Shown here: piece by piece, positions 19,906-28,951 of the stretch
Numbering within the stretch: the stretch's first letter is position 1
Layout: each line of letters opens with the position of its first letter
Assembly (NCBI RefSeq): GCF_015097055.1
Contig: NZ_AP023366.1
Span: 3,003,001-3,067,000, forward strand
DNA: 64,000 bases
Source of the DNA: Effusibacillus dendaii
Lineage (GTDB): Bacteria; Bacillota; Bacilli; Tumebacillales; Effusibacillaceae
Direction: 5' to 3'
Notes under the pieces: model-generated
What the model was told of the DNA's origin: nothing
Seen by the model: only the letters and a program-made list of their open reading frames with translations
Databases searched by the model: none
Position numbers and translations under genes: made by a program

Positions 19906-21804
19906 TTGAACGTTACGCAATCCTGGCAGCAGTTTGTGCTTAACAGAGAAACCCGCGTGAATGTTCGTAAGGAAATCTTGGATTCATGGCAAAGGTGCAG
20001 GCAGTTAGGTATTTCTCATGAATTGGATCAGGTTGCTTCTCACATCAGTAGTGATGAGTTCATCAAGAGACGTGAAAAAAACGAAGTTCTATTGGCGGCT
20101 GCTGTTCCAGTGATGGAAGAACTGTACAACCATTTAAAGGGTGGTGGTTACCTGCTCCTTCTCGCCGATGCGGATGGGTATTTGATCGAAATGATGGCGG
20201 ATGCGAAGGCGCAGCAAATATGCGATCGTGGAGGCATTTCTCCCGGTGCAAGATGGATGGAGGATAATGTTGGGTCCACCGGACTTTCCATAGCCCTGAG
20301 GACTCGCACCGCTATGGCCACATCAGCCACGGAACATTTTTGTACCGCCTTTCGTATATGGGATTGCTCAGCCTGCCCAATATATGTAGATGGAGAATTT
20401 ATGGGGGTGTTCGACGTATGTCGGGTGGGTCCGGGAAATGACATACGTGAACTGTTCACGTTAGCGGTCTCAGGAGCACGGGCTGTGGCAGAAAGATTAC
20501 GTTATGAGAGAAACAGAATAAGGGAAGAGATATTATCCGAAATTCTCTTACATTCTTGGGATATCAATTTGCAGTCCACAGGCATTCTTTCCTTCGACAA
20601 ATGGGGAAAGATTATACATAAGAATAAACTGGCTTCCGAGTTTATCCATCTGCTCCAGCAGGAAAATCAAAGATTAAACCCTTCTTCACAGACCAAGGAA
20701 CATCACGTAATCTACCAAATGAAAAGCCATTCGGAAGAAACAGCGGAGATCTTCCTGCAAGGACAGAGATACCTGCTTGAATCTAAACAATTAACGAAAC
20801 AGGATCAAAACTTGGCCACGGTTGTTTTGGTCACGCCCGAAACGCAAAAGAAAATCACCTATCCTGTGGCAAAACCTTCACAAGAAGAACAATCCGAAGT
20901 GCATGCTGCCTTTAAAACGAAGAATCCTCTCTTTAAGAAAACGTTGCATGTAGCTGCAAAAGCTGCCAGGAGTCAGGCATGCATTCTTATCCAAGGGGAA
21001 AGCGGCACGGGTAAAGATTTTATGGCCAGAGCGATACACCGCGAAAGCAGCAGGCGAAGTAAACCTTTTATTGCTCTAAACTGTGCCTCTTTGCCAAAAG
21101 AATTAATTGCTTCTGAACTTTTTGGTTATGCACCGGGAGCCTTTACCGGGGCCAAACAGCAGGGAAACCCCGGAAAAATTGAAGCAGCGAATGGAGGCAC
21201 TTTGTTTTTGGATGAAATTGCAGACATGCCTCTCGAACTGCAGGCTGTGTTTCTTCGTGCTCTGGAGGAAAAACAAATCACGAGAGTAGGAAGCACAACT
21301 CCCATTCCTGTGGATGTACGTTTTGTCGCCGCTTCCCACAAGGATTTGTGGCTATTGGTAGAAAAAGGGGAGTTCCGGCAAGACCTGTTCTATCGTCTCA
21401 ATGTATTTACTGTTCACATTCCCCCGTTACGAGAACGGCCGGAAGATTTGGAACTGTTGATTAATCAGATGCTTTCCGCATCTTGTGAACAAGCGTGGCG
21501 TAATATTATCACGTTTACTCCAGAAGCCATGGAACTCTTTCTACACTATGCATGGCCCGGTAACTTACGTGAGCTTCGGAATGTCATCGAGAGAATTACA
21601 TACCTTCATGAACAGGATCAGTTTGATGCTCGTCATGTACAAGAGTTTTTGGATTTTGGTGAAACAGCCAAGATAAAAATGAGTGAACGGGAACGTATTG
21701 AATTGGCTTTAAAAATTGCCAATGGTAATCGTGTTCAAGCTGCCAGACAACTGAATATCTCACGAAGCGCTTTATATCGTAAATTGGAGAAATACAGTAT
21801 GTAA
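19906..21804 (+). CDS. Sigma-54-dependent activator, AcoR-like (GAF-AAA-Fis)
   Basis: A bacterial enhancer-binding protein that opens sigma-54 promoters using ATP. The 632 residues contain an N-terminal GAF-type sensor region (about 50-200), an AAA+ domain with Walker A GESGTGKDF (about 364-372), the sigma-54-contacting loop GAFTGA (about 411), Walker B GGTLFLDEI, and a C-terminal Fis-type HTH (NGNRVQAARQLNISRSALYRK). The layout matches AcoR, the activator of acetoin catabolism. It starts with TTG behind AGGGAGGG. It probably controls the sigma-54 promoter at 23161; a broken IS630 copy now lies between regulator and target. The inducer is unknown. Confidence 0.92.
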   Translation: MNVTQSWQQFVLNRETRVNVRKEILDSWQRCRQLGISHELDQVASHISSDEFIKRREKNEVLLAAAVPVMEELYNHLKGGGYLLLLADADGYLIEMMADAKAQQICDRGGISPGARWMEDNVGSTGLSIALRTRTAMATSATEHFCTAFRIWDCSACPIYVDGEFMGVFDVCRVGPGNDIRELFTLAVSGARAVAERLRYERNRIREEILSEILLHSWDINLQSTGILSFDKWGKIIHKNKLASEFIHLLQQENQRLNPSSQTKEHHVIYQMKSHSEETAEIFLQGQRYLLESKQLTKQDQNLATVVLVTPETQKKITYPVAKPSQEEQSEVHAAFKTKNPLFKKTLHVAAKAARSQACILIQGESGTGKDFMARAIHRESSRRSKPFIALNCASLPKELIASELFGYAPGAFTGAKQQGNPGKIEAANGGTLFLDEIADMPLELQAVFLRALEEKQITRVGSTTPIPVDVRFVAASHKDLWLLVEKGEFRQDLFYRLNVFTVHIPPLRERPEDLELLINQMLSASCEQAWRNIITFTPEAMELFLHYAWPGNLRELRNVIERITYLHEQDQFDARHVQEFLDFGETAKIKMSERERIELALKIANGNRVQAARQLNISRSALYRKLEKYSM

Positions 21805-21830
21805 TGCCGATCTGGTAGATCGTTTTTAAA

Positions 21831-22987
21831 ATAACGTAAATTATGTTATTGAGCGAAAGACTCAAGTCCATACTTCCAACGAAAAGGGATCGGATTTTCG
21901 TTTACTTCTTTAAGATAAAGCTCAATACGTTGCTTCAGTTCTTCTTTGGAGTGTACACGTATATGGCGTAAAACACTTCTGCTCATCTTCGAAAAAAAGG
22001 CCTCGATCACGTTGAGCCAAGAGGCGTGCTTGGGAGCGAACACAAATTCAAAGCGATTAGGCACGGTTTCCAAGTATGCTCGAGTTTCTTTGGAGGTGTG
22101 GGCAGAGTGGTTATCCAAGATAATTTGAATGCGAAGCCCAGGGTCATAATGACCATCCAGCTTCTTAAGAAAATCAACAAATCTTTACTGCGATGACGTT
22201 CTTCTACCGTGCCGATCACTTCGCCTGTCAGCAAGTCGATCCCTGCCAATACGCTCAACGTACCGTGGCGGACATACTCAGGGTCGCGATCGGTCGAAGC
22301 ATGTTTACCCGGGACAGGAGGCAAATCTGGAGCCGTTGTGTAAATGGCTTGGATACCAGGCTTTTCATCATAAGATACCATCACATCATATACCGGCCTG
22401 AACGTATCATCTTCCAGAGCCCATTGGACTTGTTGATACACACAGAGCACTTGCGCCATCTTCGCATCAAAGTCCGGATCGCGCCGCTGTAAGTAATACG
22501 TGACTTTATGTGGGCGAATCTCTTGGCGGGAGAGAATTTGAGAGACCGTACCAACACCTATTTGTGCTACGCTAGGATGTCCTTGCTTCACCGCGTGTTC
22601 CCGAATATGACGGGTGAGTAACCGATATGTCCAAATCTCGCGGCAGGTCGGCCGGAGCGCTGAAGATCATCCAGCGCAGCTTTTACGCCCAATTGCGATG
22701 CCTTTTTAATACAGCGGTCTACCTTAGGTACGTTCGTGTGTAATTGAGCAGCCATCTTGGGCACACTCAGGCCCTCTGTATCAAGCAATATCATACGAGC
22801 ACGTTCAGCGTGACAAACTTGGGCGGTGCGAGATTGACTGATTTGTCGAAGCATAGTCTGTTCTTCTTCTGAAAGTACAAGTACAGGTTTTTTATAGTAG
22901 GCGGCCATTGGTATCCTCTCCCGACTGGATCTCTATACCAAGGATATCGTATTCTGGCATAAACTTATAGTATTTTCAAAACGTTAT
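21831..22987 (-). mobile_element. IS630-family element, inactive
   Basis: The span holds a transposase gene split by two frame changes. ATAACGT at 21831-21837 and its complement ACGTTAT at 22981-22987 may mark the ends, giving about 1.16 kb, normal for IS630. The exact ends and the expected TA target duplication are not certain. Confidence 0.65.
21846..22908 (-). pseudogene. IS630-family transposase, two frameshifts
   Basis: Three pieces give one transposase. 22588-22908 is the N-terminal HTH half (LSEEEQTMLRQISQSRTAQ, GLSVPKMAAQLHTNVPKVDR). 22007-22591 holds the middle with VMVSYDEKPGIQAIYTTAPD. 21846-22118 holds the C-terminal catalytic end with LDNHSAHTSKETRAYL and FAPKHASWLNVIEAFFS. The DDE residues (D in YDEKPG, D in LDNHSAH, E in NVIEAFF) are all visible, but in different frames. 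Some IS630 relatives use one programmed shift; two breaks make inactivity more likely. Confidence 0.85.
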
Positions 22988-22995
22988 ACTAGTGT

Positions 22996-23060
22996 CGGTG
23001 TTCAGACAACTCATGTCCATTGAGTTGTCTTGTTTTTTAATGTCCGTTGTCCGGACACCG
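22996..23060 (+). promoter_or_regulatory. Dyads and hairpin upstream of the sigma-54 promoter (candidate activator sites)
   Basis: Two related palindromes, TGTTCAGACA (22999-23008) and TGTCCGGACA (23048-23057), lie about 105-160 bp before the sigma-54 promoter, the usual distance for enhancer sites. Their flanks also pair with each other (CGGTGTTCAGACAAC with GTTGTCCGGACACCG, one mismatch). Between them AGACAACTCA/TGAGTTGTCT (23004-23030) forms a perfect stem followed by six T, so it could also be a terminator. The two structures exclude each other. Confidence 0.5.
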
Positions 23061-23160
23061 AATGTACCATGAAACAGATACGGTAGAATAAGGGTACATG
23101 AACAACATCATTACAACCTGAGAATACTGTTTTTTTTGATATTAACGAATATTTGATGGA

Positions 23161-23176
23161 TTGGCATGTTTTTTGC
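23161..23176 (+). promoter_or_regulatory. Sigma-54 promoter (-24/-12)
   Basis: TTGGCATGTTTTTTGC matches the sigma-54 consensus TGGCAC-N5-TTGC, with ten bases between the GG and GC pairs as required. The start of the SCP2-like gene is about 70 bases downstream. Confidence 0.8.
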
Positions 23177-23246
23177 TTTATCCAATAGACAAGTAGAGAA
23201 CATCAACAACACGCTCTACTAACAAAATTTAAGGAGGAGATTTGAT

Positions 23247-23636
23247 ATGACAATTGCTGCAGATCAATGGTCTACTCATTTTAAAGAGACTAATGACACA
23301 AATGAAGAGCTGAACGCCCACGGAAAGTTTTTTACCTGCTCGTATCTGTTGGATATGGAGACAAAAAAGTTCCTAATTCAAACCCACGCGGGAAAAATTG
23401 AGAAAATTACCATTGACCCTGATCCTCTTGATCATTATCAATTTGCCATTCGTGCAAGCGCAGATACGTGGCGCAAGTTTTCTCAGCCCACTCCACCGCC
23501 GATGTATCATGGCATTTGGGCGGCAAGTTTTAAGCGTGATATGAAATTGGAAGGTGACCTGCTTGTTTTAATGCAAAATCTTCGCTGCATAACAACCCAA
23601 TTGGAGCTTCTCCGTGTCGTCGGAGTTCCAGTTTAA
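23247..23636 (+). CDS. SCP2-like small protein
   Basis: A 129-residue soluble protein. Its central and C-terminal part resembles the sterol-carrier-protein-2 fold: a strand-rich segment (IQTHAGKIEKITIDPDPLDHYQFAIRAS cut here to its ends), then a helix-forming HGIWAASFKRDMKLEGDL, where the KLEGD turn is typical of SCP2 domains. SCP2-type proteins bind hydrophobic ligands. AAGGAGGAG precedes the ATG. It is the first gene of the sigma-54 operon and is followed after 30 bases by an alpha/beta hydrolase. The family call is moderate; the ligand is unknown. Confidence 0.7.
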   Translation: MTIAADQWSTHFKETNDTNEELNAHGKFFTCSYLLDMETKKFLIQTHAGKIEKITIDPDPLDHYQFAIRASADTWRKFSQPTPPPMYHGIWAASFKRDMKLEGDLLVLMQNLRCITTQLELLRVVGVPV

Positions 23637-23666
23637 ACTAAAAACTTAAAGAGGAGGAAATAAACT

Positions 23667-24524
23667 ATGCCAAAAGCTAAAATTTCACCTGTAACTGGTC
23701 GCTATGTCACAATCGAAGTCGATGGAGATGAGTATAAAGTATTTTATTTGGAAAACGGAACAGGACAACCAATTGTCTGTCAGCATACCGCAGGATGTCA
23801 CAACCATCAATGGCGGGGGCTTCTTGAAGATGAAGAACTCACGCAAAACTATCGTATCATTGCCTATGACCTGCCACGCCACGGAAAATCCGATCCTCCG
23901 CTTAACCGCGAGTGGTGGAAGGAAGAGTATAAATTGACTGCTGATTTCTACACCAAATTTATCGTCACCCTTTGTGATGCACTCGAGTTGGAAAGACCCA
24001 TTTTCATGGGATCATCTTTTGGGGGGAACGTAGCTCTTCAGCTTGCCCTACGCTACCCTGATCGCTTTGAAGCCGTCATTCCTGTAGAAGCTGCCGACTA
24101 CTCTCCAGGGTTCTATCTTGACTGGTGGCATCATCCGCATGCTAATGCCGCTCAAGTGTGTGCAAGCGGGGTATGGGATTTAATGGCTCCACAATCACCA
24201 GATAAAGATCGGTGGGCAACGTGGTTTTATTACTCTCAAGGATCGGAAGCGTTTAAGGGTGATTTGTATTTCTACTCCGTTGATCATGACCTTCGTGGAA
24301 AGCTTGATCAAATTCAAGGCGACAAAGTCAAAGTTGTCATGCTCACAGGAGATTACGACTATCTCACCACCCCTGAAGATGGAAGGCGTACCGCAAGCCA
24401 AATTAAAAATGCCGAGTTTGTCGAAATGGTTGGCATCGGGCACTTCCCGATGAGTGAAAACCACGAAGTGTTCCGAAAGTACCTAAAACAAGCATTGGAT
24501 ATGATTCGCACGGCAAAGGCGTAA
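23667..24524 (+). CDS. Alpha/beta-fold hydrolase in a sigma-54 operon
   Basis: A 285-residue cytoplasmic hydrolase. The nucleophile elbow is MGSSFGGN (about residues 111-118), the acid is probably Asp in LTGDYDYLT (about 230), and the catalytic His is in VGIGHFPM (about 258). An oxyanion region HTAGCHNHQW occurs near residue 36. It lies 30 bases after the SCP2-like gene behind AGAGGAGG and ends at a strong terminator. Control by the AcoR-like activator and sigma-54 suggests catabolism of an ester, lactone or similar small substrate. The substrate cannot be named. Confidence 0.88.
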   Translation: MPKAKISPVTGRYVTIEVDGDEYKVFYLENGTGQPIVCQHTAGCHNHQWRGLLEDEELTQNYRIIAYDLPRHGKSDPPLNREWWKEEYKLTADFYTKFIVTLCDALELERPIFMGSSFGGNVALQLALRYPDRFEAVIPVEAADYSPGFYLDWWHHPHANAAQVCASGVWDLMAPQSPDKDRWATWFYYSQGSEAFKGDLYFYSVDHDLRGKLDQIQGDKVKVVMLTGDYDYLTTPEDGRRTASQIKNAEFVEMVGIGHFPMSENHEVFRKYLKQALDMIRTAKA

Positions 24525-24556
24525 AAAAGAGGCCCACAAATAGCTTGATGTCCCAT

Positions 24557-24595
24557 AAGAGCCATCACGACTTCCCATCGTGGATGGCTCTTTCT
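24557..24595 (+). terminator. Intrinsic terminator of the sigma-54 operon
   Basis: AAGAGCCATCACGA pairs with TCGTGGATGGCTCTT (one bulge) and is followed by a short T-rich run. Confidence 0.8.
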
Positions 24596-24763
24596 AATTT
24601 ACGAGAATTAGTCTTGACTCAGACTTCATTTTTTCTTGAAGGAAATTGTTTTTTAAGAAGTCTGGTCGTCACCAGCTTCTCGTGGTATGATACTAAAAAA
24701 CGATTATTTGTTTAATCCTATCAGAATACTAGGTTTTAATTGTGGACCTATGTGAGGTGAATA

Positions 24764-26614
24764 TTGTTGCAACTTCAGGTTATGAACAGTCCATTTAATC
24801 AGGAGCAGATAGAACTCCTGAATCGCCTCCTGCCAACGCTTACGGAGACACAAAAGATATGGCTCAGCGGATATCTTTCCGCGCATGCAGCGGGATCTTT
24901 GCAAACGTCTGTATCTGCTCAGGCGCTGTCTCAGGCAGTCGCGGTGGCAACAGGCCCAACCCATCACGCCACAGCCTCCCGGGAGGTGACGGTGCTTTTC
25001 GGATCGCAGACCGGCAACAGCCAAGGCTTGGCCAAGGAGTTTTCCCGAAAGCTGGAAGAGCGAGGTTTTCAGGCAACACTCAGTTCCATGGGCGACTTCA
25101 AGCCTACGAATCTAAAGAATCTCCGAAACTTGTTGGTTGTGGTGAGCACCCACGGGGAAGGGGAGCCGCCGGACAGCGCCCTGCTTTTCTTTGAGTTCCT
25201 CCACAGCAAGAGAGCGCCTCGTTTGGAGGACCTGCGGTATTCCGTGCTCGCTTTGGGAGACAGCTCTTACGAGTTTTTCTGCAAAACCGGCAAGGATTTC
25301 GACAGACGTTTGGAGGAGTTGGGTGGTCAGCGTCTTTTCCCGCGTGTGGATTGTGACGTTGACTTCGATGAACCTGCGGCAGAGTGGTTTGAAGGCGTCT
25401 TGGGCGCCCTGAGTGGAACGCAAGAGGTTCCTTCTGTCGCAGCGGAAGCTAATACAGCGCTGCAAAAAGCACAGGCAACAGAGGCCGTTTATTCGAGGAC
25501 TAACCCATTTTATGCGGAGGTCCTGGAGAATTTGAATCTTAACGGCCGTGGATCGAATCGGGAAACCCGGCACCTCGAAATATCCCTTGCAGGATCCAAT
25601 TTGCAGTATGAACCGGGTGATTGTTTGGGCATTTACCCGCAAAACCCCCCTGAGCTCGTGGACAAACTGATTGGTGCCATGGGCTGGAATCCTGATGAGC
25701 CCGTTTTGGTGAATAAAAAGGGTGAAGAGTGTGCACTTCGGGAGGCGTTGCTCTCCCACTACGAGATCACGGTGTTGACAAAGCCCTTAATGGAGCAAAC
25801 GGCCCAGCTGTCTTCAAGCGTCGGGCTGCGCGAGCTTTTGGAACCAGGACGGGAGCAGGAACTCAGAACCTATCTTAACGGCAGGGATCTGTTAGATCTG
25901 GTGCAGGATTTCTCACTGCGGGGGCTGCCTGCAGGCGAATTCGTACCGATCCTGCGGAAAATGCCGGCACGTCTCTACTCGATCGCCAGCAGTTCAAAGG
26001 CTAACCCGGACGAGGTGCACGTCACCATCCGAACCGTGCGTTACCATGCGCACGGACGAGAGCGGTATGGCGTCTGCTCCGTGTACTGCGCAGACCGTGT
26101 ACAGCCGGGTGACACCTTGCCGGTTTACGTCCATCACAATCCGAATTTCAAACTTCCCTCCGATCCTGATACACCCGTGATTATGATCGGTCCGGGAACG
26201 GGTGTGGCCCCTTTTCGGGCCTTTCTGGCAGAGCGTGAGGAGATCGGTGCCAAAGGGAAAACGTGGTTGTTCTACGGGGATCAGCACTTCAGTACGGACT
26301 TCCTGTATCAGCTCGACTGGCAGAAGTGGCTTAAAGAGGGAGTCCTGACGCGGATGGATGTAGCTTTCTCCCGCGATACCTCTGAGAAGGTGTACGTGCA
26401 GCACCGCATGTTGGAGAAAAGCAAGGATCTCTTCCGGTGGTTGGAGGAAGGGGCCCATGTATATGTTTGCGGCGATGAGAAGCACATGGCACATGACGTT
26501 CACGCTGCGCTGGCCACGATTCTGGAACAAGAGGGCGGTATGAGCAGGGAAGAAGCTCTGGCCTATCTGTCTGACATGCAGCAGCAGAAGCGTTACCAGC
26601 GTGATGTGTACTAA
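24764..26614 (+). CDS. cysJ: Sulfite reductase (NADPH) flavoprotein, alpha subunit
   Basis: CysJ passes electrons from NADPH through FAD and FMN to the CysI haemoprotein in assimilatory sulfite reduction. The 616 residues have a flavodoxin domain (TVLFGSQTGNSQGLAKEF, about 75-92), an FAD-binding domain (RLYSIASSS, about 402-410), and an NADPH-binding end (IGPGTGVAPFRAFL, about 478) closing with RYQRDVY. The TTG start has GAGGTG upstream; ATG 24782 is an alternative. An extended -10 element (TGGTATGAT) lies about 75 bases before the gene. cysI follows after 33 bases. Confidence 0.96.
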   Translation: MLQLQVMNSPFNQEQIELLNRLLPTLTETQKIWLSGYLSAHAAGSLQTSVSAQALSQAVAVATGPTHHATASREVTVLFGSQTGNSQGLAKEFSRKLEERGFQATLSSMGDFKPTNLKNLRNLLVVVSTHGEGEPPDSALLFFEFLHSKRAPRLEDLRYSVLALGDSSYEFFCKTGKDFDRRLEELGGQRLFPRVDCDVDFDEPAAEWFEGVLGALSGTQEVPSVAAEANTALQKAQATEAVYSRTNPFYAEVLENLNLNGRGSNRETRHLEISLAGSNLQYEPGDCLGIYPQNPPELVDKLIGAMGWNPDEPVLVNKKGEECALREALLSHYEITVLTKPLMEQTAQLSSSVGLRELLEPGREQELRTYLNGRDLLDLVQDFSLRGLPAGEFVPILRKMPARLYSIASSSKANPDEVHVTIRTVRYHAHGRERYGVCSVYCADRVQPGDTLPVYVHHNPNFKLPSDPDTPVIMIGPGTGVAPFRAFLAEREEIGAKGKTWLFYGDQHFSTDFLYQLDWQKWLKEGVLTRMDVAFSRDTSEKVYVQHRMLEKSKDLFRWLEEGAHVYVCGDEKHMAHDVHAALATILEQEGGMSREEALAYLSDMQQQKRYQRDVY

Positions 26615-26647
26615 GACATACATCAAGAACGAAAGCGAGGGAAGGGC

Positions 26648-28366
26648 ATGGCACAAAATCCAATGGGTCTGTCTCAGGGGGCTCCCAGCGATGTGGAGCG
26701 TATCAAGCGCGAGAGTCGCTACCTGAGAGGGACGCTTTCAGAGTCGATAGAAGATCCAATCACCGGTTCCGTCCCCCATGACGACGAACGGTTGACGAAA
26801 TTCCACGGGAGCTATATGCAGGATGACCGAGATTTGCGCAACGAACGCAAACGGCAGAAGTTAGAACCCGCCTACGGGTTCATGGTGCGTGTGCGGGCTC
26901 CTGGCGGTGTTGTTACGCCGGAACAGTGGCTGGTTCTGGACCGTCTGGCCCAAAACTATGGAGGCGGTACGCTGCGCCTGACCACTCGGCAGTCCTTCCA
27001 GTTCCACCGTATTCTCAAGTGGAATCTGAAGAAGACGATTCGCGAGGTAAACGATGCGCTGTTGACCACGTTGGCCGCCTGCGGCGATGTGAACCGCAAT
27101 GTCATGTGTAATCCAAATCCGTACCAGTCGGAAGTTCATGAAGAGGTATACGAGTGGGCCAAGCGGCTTAGTGAACACCTCAAGCCGCAGACAACCGCCT
27201 ATCATGAAATCTGGCTCGACGGGGAAAAAGTGGTAGACAGCCGGGAGGCTGCGGAAGAAGTGGAGCCCATTTACGGGCCTGTATATCTGCCGCGAAAATT
27301 CAAAATCGGAATTGCGGTCCCACCGACCAATGATGTGGATGTGTTTTCCCAGGATTTGGGCCTGATAGCCATTTATGAAGAAGGACGGCTGCTGGGATTC
27401 AACGTGGCGGTCGGAGGCGGTATGGGGATGACGTACGGAGATGAGAAGACGTATCCGCAAGTGGCCAGAGTGATTGGGTTCTGCCCGGCGGACCGGATTA
27501 TTGACTTGGCCGAGAAGACGGTCATGATCCAACGGGATTATGGCGATCGCTCCGTCCGGAAGCACGCCCGGTTCAAATACACGATCGACGACCGTGGCAT
27601 AGAGTGGTTTATGACCGAACTCCATGACAGGCTGGGGTGGAAGCTTGACGAAGCTCGGCCTTACCATTTTGAACGAAACGGTGACCGGTTTGGCTGGGTG
27701 AAGGGGAGTAACGACAGATGGCATCTCACCCTTTTTATCCAGAACGGAAGGATTGTGGATGGGGATACCCCTCTGATGACCGGCCTGCGCGAAATCGCCA
27801 AGATTCACTCTGGGGACTTTCGACTTACGCCGAACCAGAACCTCATCATCGCCAACGTTACCAGCCAGATAAAGCCTAAGATTGAAGAGCTGGTCAAGCA
27901 ATACGGGCTTACCGACGGTCTGGAACATTCCGGGTTACGGAGGAATTCTATCGCCTGTGTGGCACTGCCCACCTGTGGGCTGGCGATGGCGGAAGCGGAA
28001 CGCTACCTTCCCGCTCTGCTGGAGAAGATCGAGGTAATCCTGGATGAGGTCGGCCTTCGTCAAGAGGAAATCGTGATTCGTATGTCCGGATGCCCTAACG
28101 GATGCGCTCGGCCGGCTTTGGCTGAAATCGCGTTTACGGGAAAGGCGCCAGGCAAATATAATTTGTATCTGGGCGGCGGATTTGCCGGGCAGCGCTTGAA
28201 CAAACTGTTCCGCGAAAACATCGGCGAAACAGAGATCCTGGAGACGCTGCGGCCGATCATCCATCACTATGCGCAGGAACGGCATGAAGGCGAACATTTC
28301 GGTGATTTTGTCATCCGTGCCGGATATGTCAAAGAAGTTCGCTCTGGATTGGACTACCATGAGTAA
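26648..28366 (+). CDS. cysI: Sulfite reductase (NADPH) haemoprotein, beta subunit
   Basis: CysI reduces sulfite to sulfide with six electrons from CysJ, using a [4Fe-4S] cluster coupled to sirohaem. The 572 residues contain two ferredoxin-like/sirohaem repeats. The cluster cysteines appear in order as [10 protein letters not shown] (about 437-446) and [10 protein letters not shown] (about 477-486), the C-x5-C...C-x3-C signature. [12 protein letters not shown] near residue 115 is also typical. The ribosome site is GCGAGGG. It forms a two-gene operon with cysJ; no phosphoadenylyl sulfate genes are in the window. Confidence 0.97.
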   Translation: MAQNPMGLSQGAPSDVERIKRESRYLRGTLSESIEDPITGSVPHDDERLTKFHGSYMQDDRDLRNERKRQKLEPAYGFMVRVRAPGGVVTPEQWLVLDRLAQNYGGGTLRLTTRQSFQFHRILKWNLKKTIREVNDALLTTLAACGDVNRNVMCNPNPYQSEVHEEVYEWAKRLSEHLKPQTTAYHEIWLDGEKVVDSREAAEEVEPIYGPVYLPRKFKIGIAVPPTNDVDVFSQDLGLIAIYEEGRLLGFNVAVGGGMGMTYGDEKTYPQVARVIGFCPADRIIDLAEKTVMIQRDYGDRSVRKHARFKYTIDDRGIEWFMTELHDRLGWKLDEARPYHFERNGDRFGWVKGSNDRWHLTLFIQNGRIVDGDTPLMTGLREIAKIHSGDFRLTPNQNLIIANVTSQIKPKIEELVKQYGLTDGLEHSGLRRNSIACVALPTCGLAMAEAERYLPALLEKIEVILDEVGLRQEEIVIRMSGCPNGCARPALAEIAFTGKAPGKYNLYLGGGFAGQRLNKLFRENIGETEILETLRPIIHHYAQERHEGEHFGDFVIRAGYVKEVRSGLDYHE

Positions 28367-28481
28367 AGGTTGTCGCAATCTGTCGATAAAAAATACAATC
28401 AATAATATTGCTGTATTTGCATAAATGATGTAAAATACTTTTCAAACGATAGGAAAACCGTTTGGAAGGGGATTTGTGGGG

Positions 28482-28853
28482 ATGCGGGGTAGCAATGCAA
28501 TTTTGGCGGATCAATTGAAACTGCAAATTCTTTCCGAATGCAAACAGCAGTTGCAAACCAGAAGCCGGGGTACGTTAAAATTCTTTGTTCGCAACGGGCA
28601 GATTCAAAAGATTTTCCGCAAAAACGAACTTCGCCTGATCGGCGGCAGCCGGTTCGATTTGGCGGTTCCGGAAGCGGGAATGACCCCGGCAATGATCAAA
28701 CAATTCCTCGCGTTGGTTGAAGACGCCCTGCAGCAATATGAACGGATCGATTATGGACACATTTCGATTACCTATCGATTGAATCCGGATGGATCGCAAA
28801 TTGACGATATGGCGGTCGAATGGGAAGACGAAAAACATCTGAAAATCTTGTAG
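28482..28853 (+). CDS. Hypothetical protein, about 123 residues
   Basis: I do not recognise a family. The protein is soluble, with an N-terminal helix (ADQLKLQILSECKQQLQ), a strand-rich middle (GTLKFFVRNGQIQKIFRK), and a C-terminal ISITYRLNPDGSQIDDMAV. GGAAGGGG upstream supports GTG 28476 or ATG 28482 as start. It has its own terminator (28874-28911) and stands between cysI and the Tad operon. A link with either is not evident. Confidence 0.6.
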   Translation: MRGSNAILADQLKLQILSECKQQLQTRSRGTLKFFVRNGQIQKIFRKNELRLIGGSRFDLAVPEAGMTPAMIKQFLALVEDALQQYERIDYGHISITYRLNPDGSQIDDMAVEWEDEKHLKIL

Positions 28854-28873
28854 CCAAAAGTTGGCCGAATGCG

Positions 28874-28911
28874 AAGCACGCATTTTCCTGATGGGAAATG
28901 TGTGCTTTTTG
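28874..28911 (+). terminator. Intrinsic terminator before the Tad operon
   Basis: AAGCACGCATTT pairs with AAATGTGTGCTT (G-U pairs allowed), with an inner TCC/GGA pairing, followed by TTTTTG. Confidence 0.8.
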
Positions 28912-28951
28912 TATTACAGGCGAAAGGCGGAACGGAAAGGACGGCGCTATA

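Noticed and set aside
24596-24763. Possible SAM or T-box leader before cysJ
   Set aside because: The leader is short and lacks the conserved core of either class; only an extended -10 promoter is seen.
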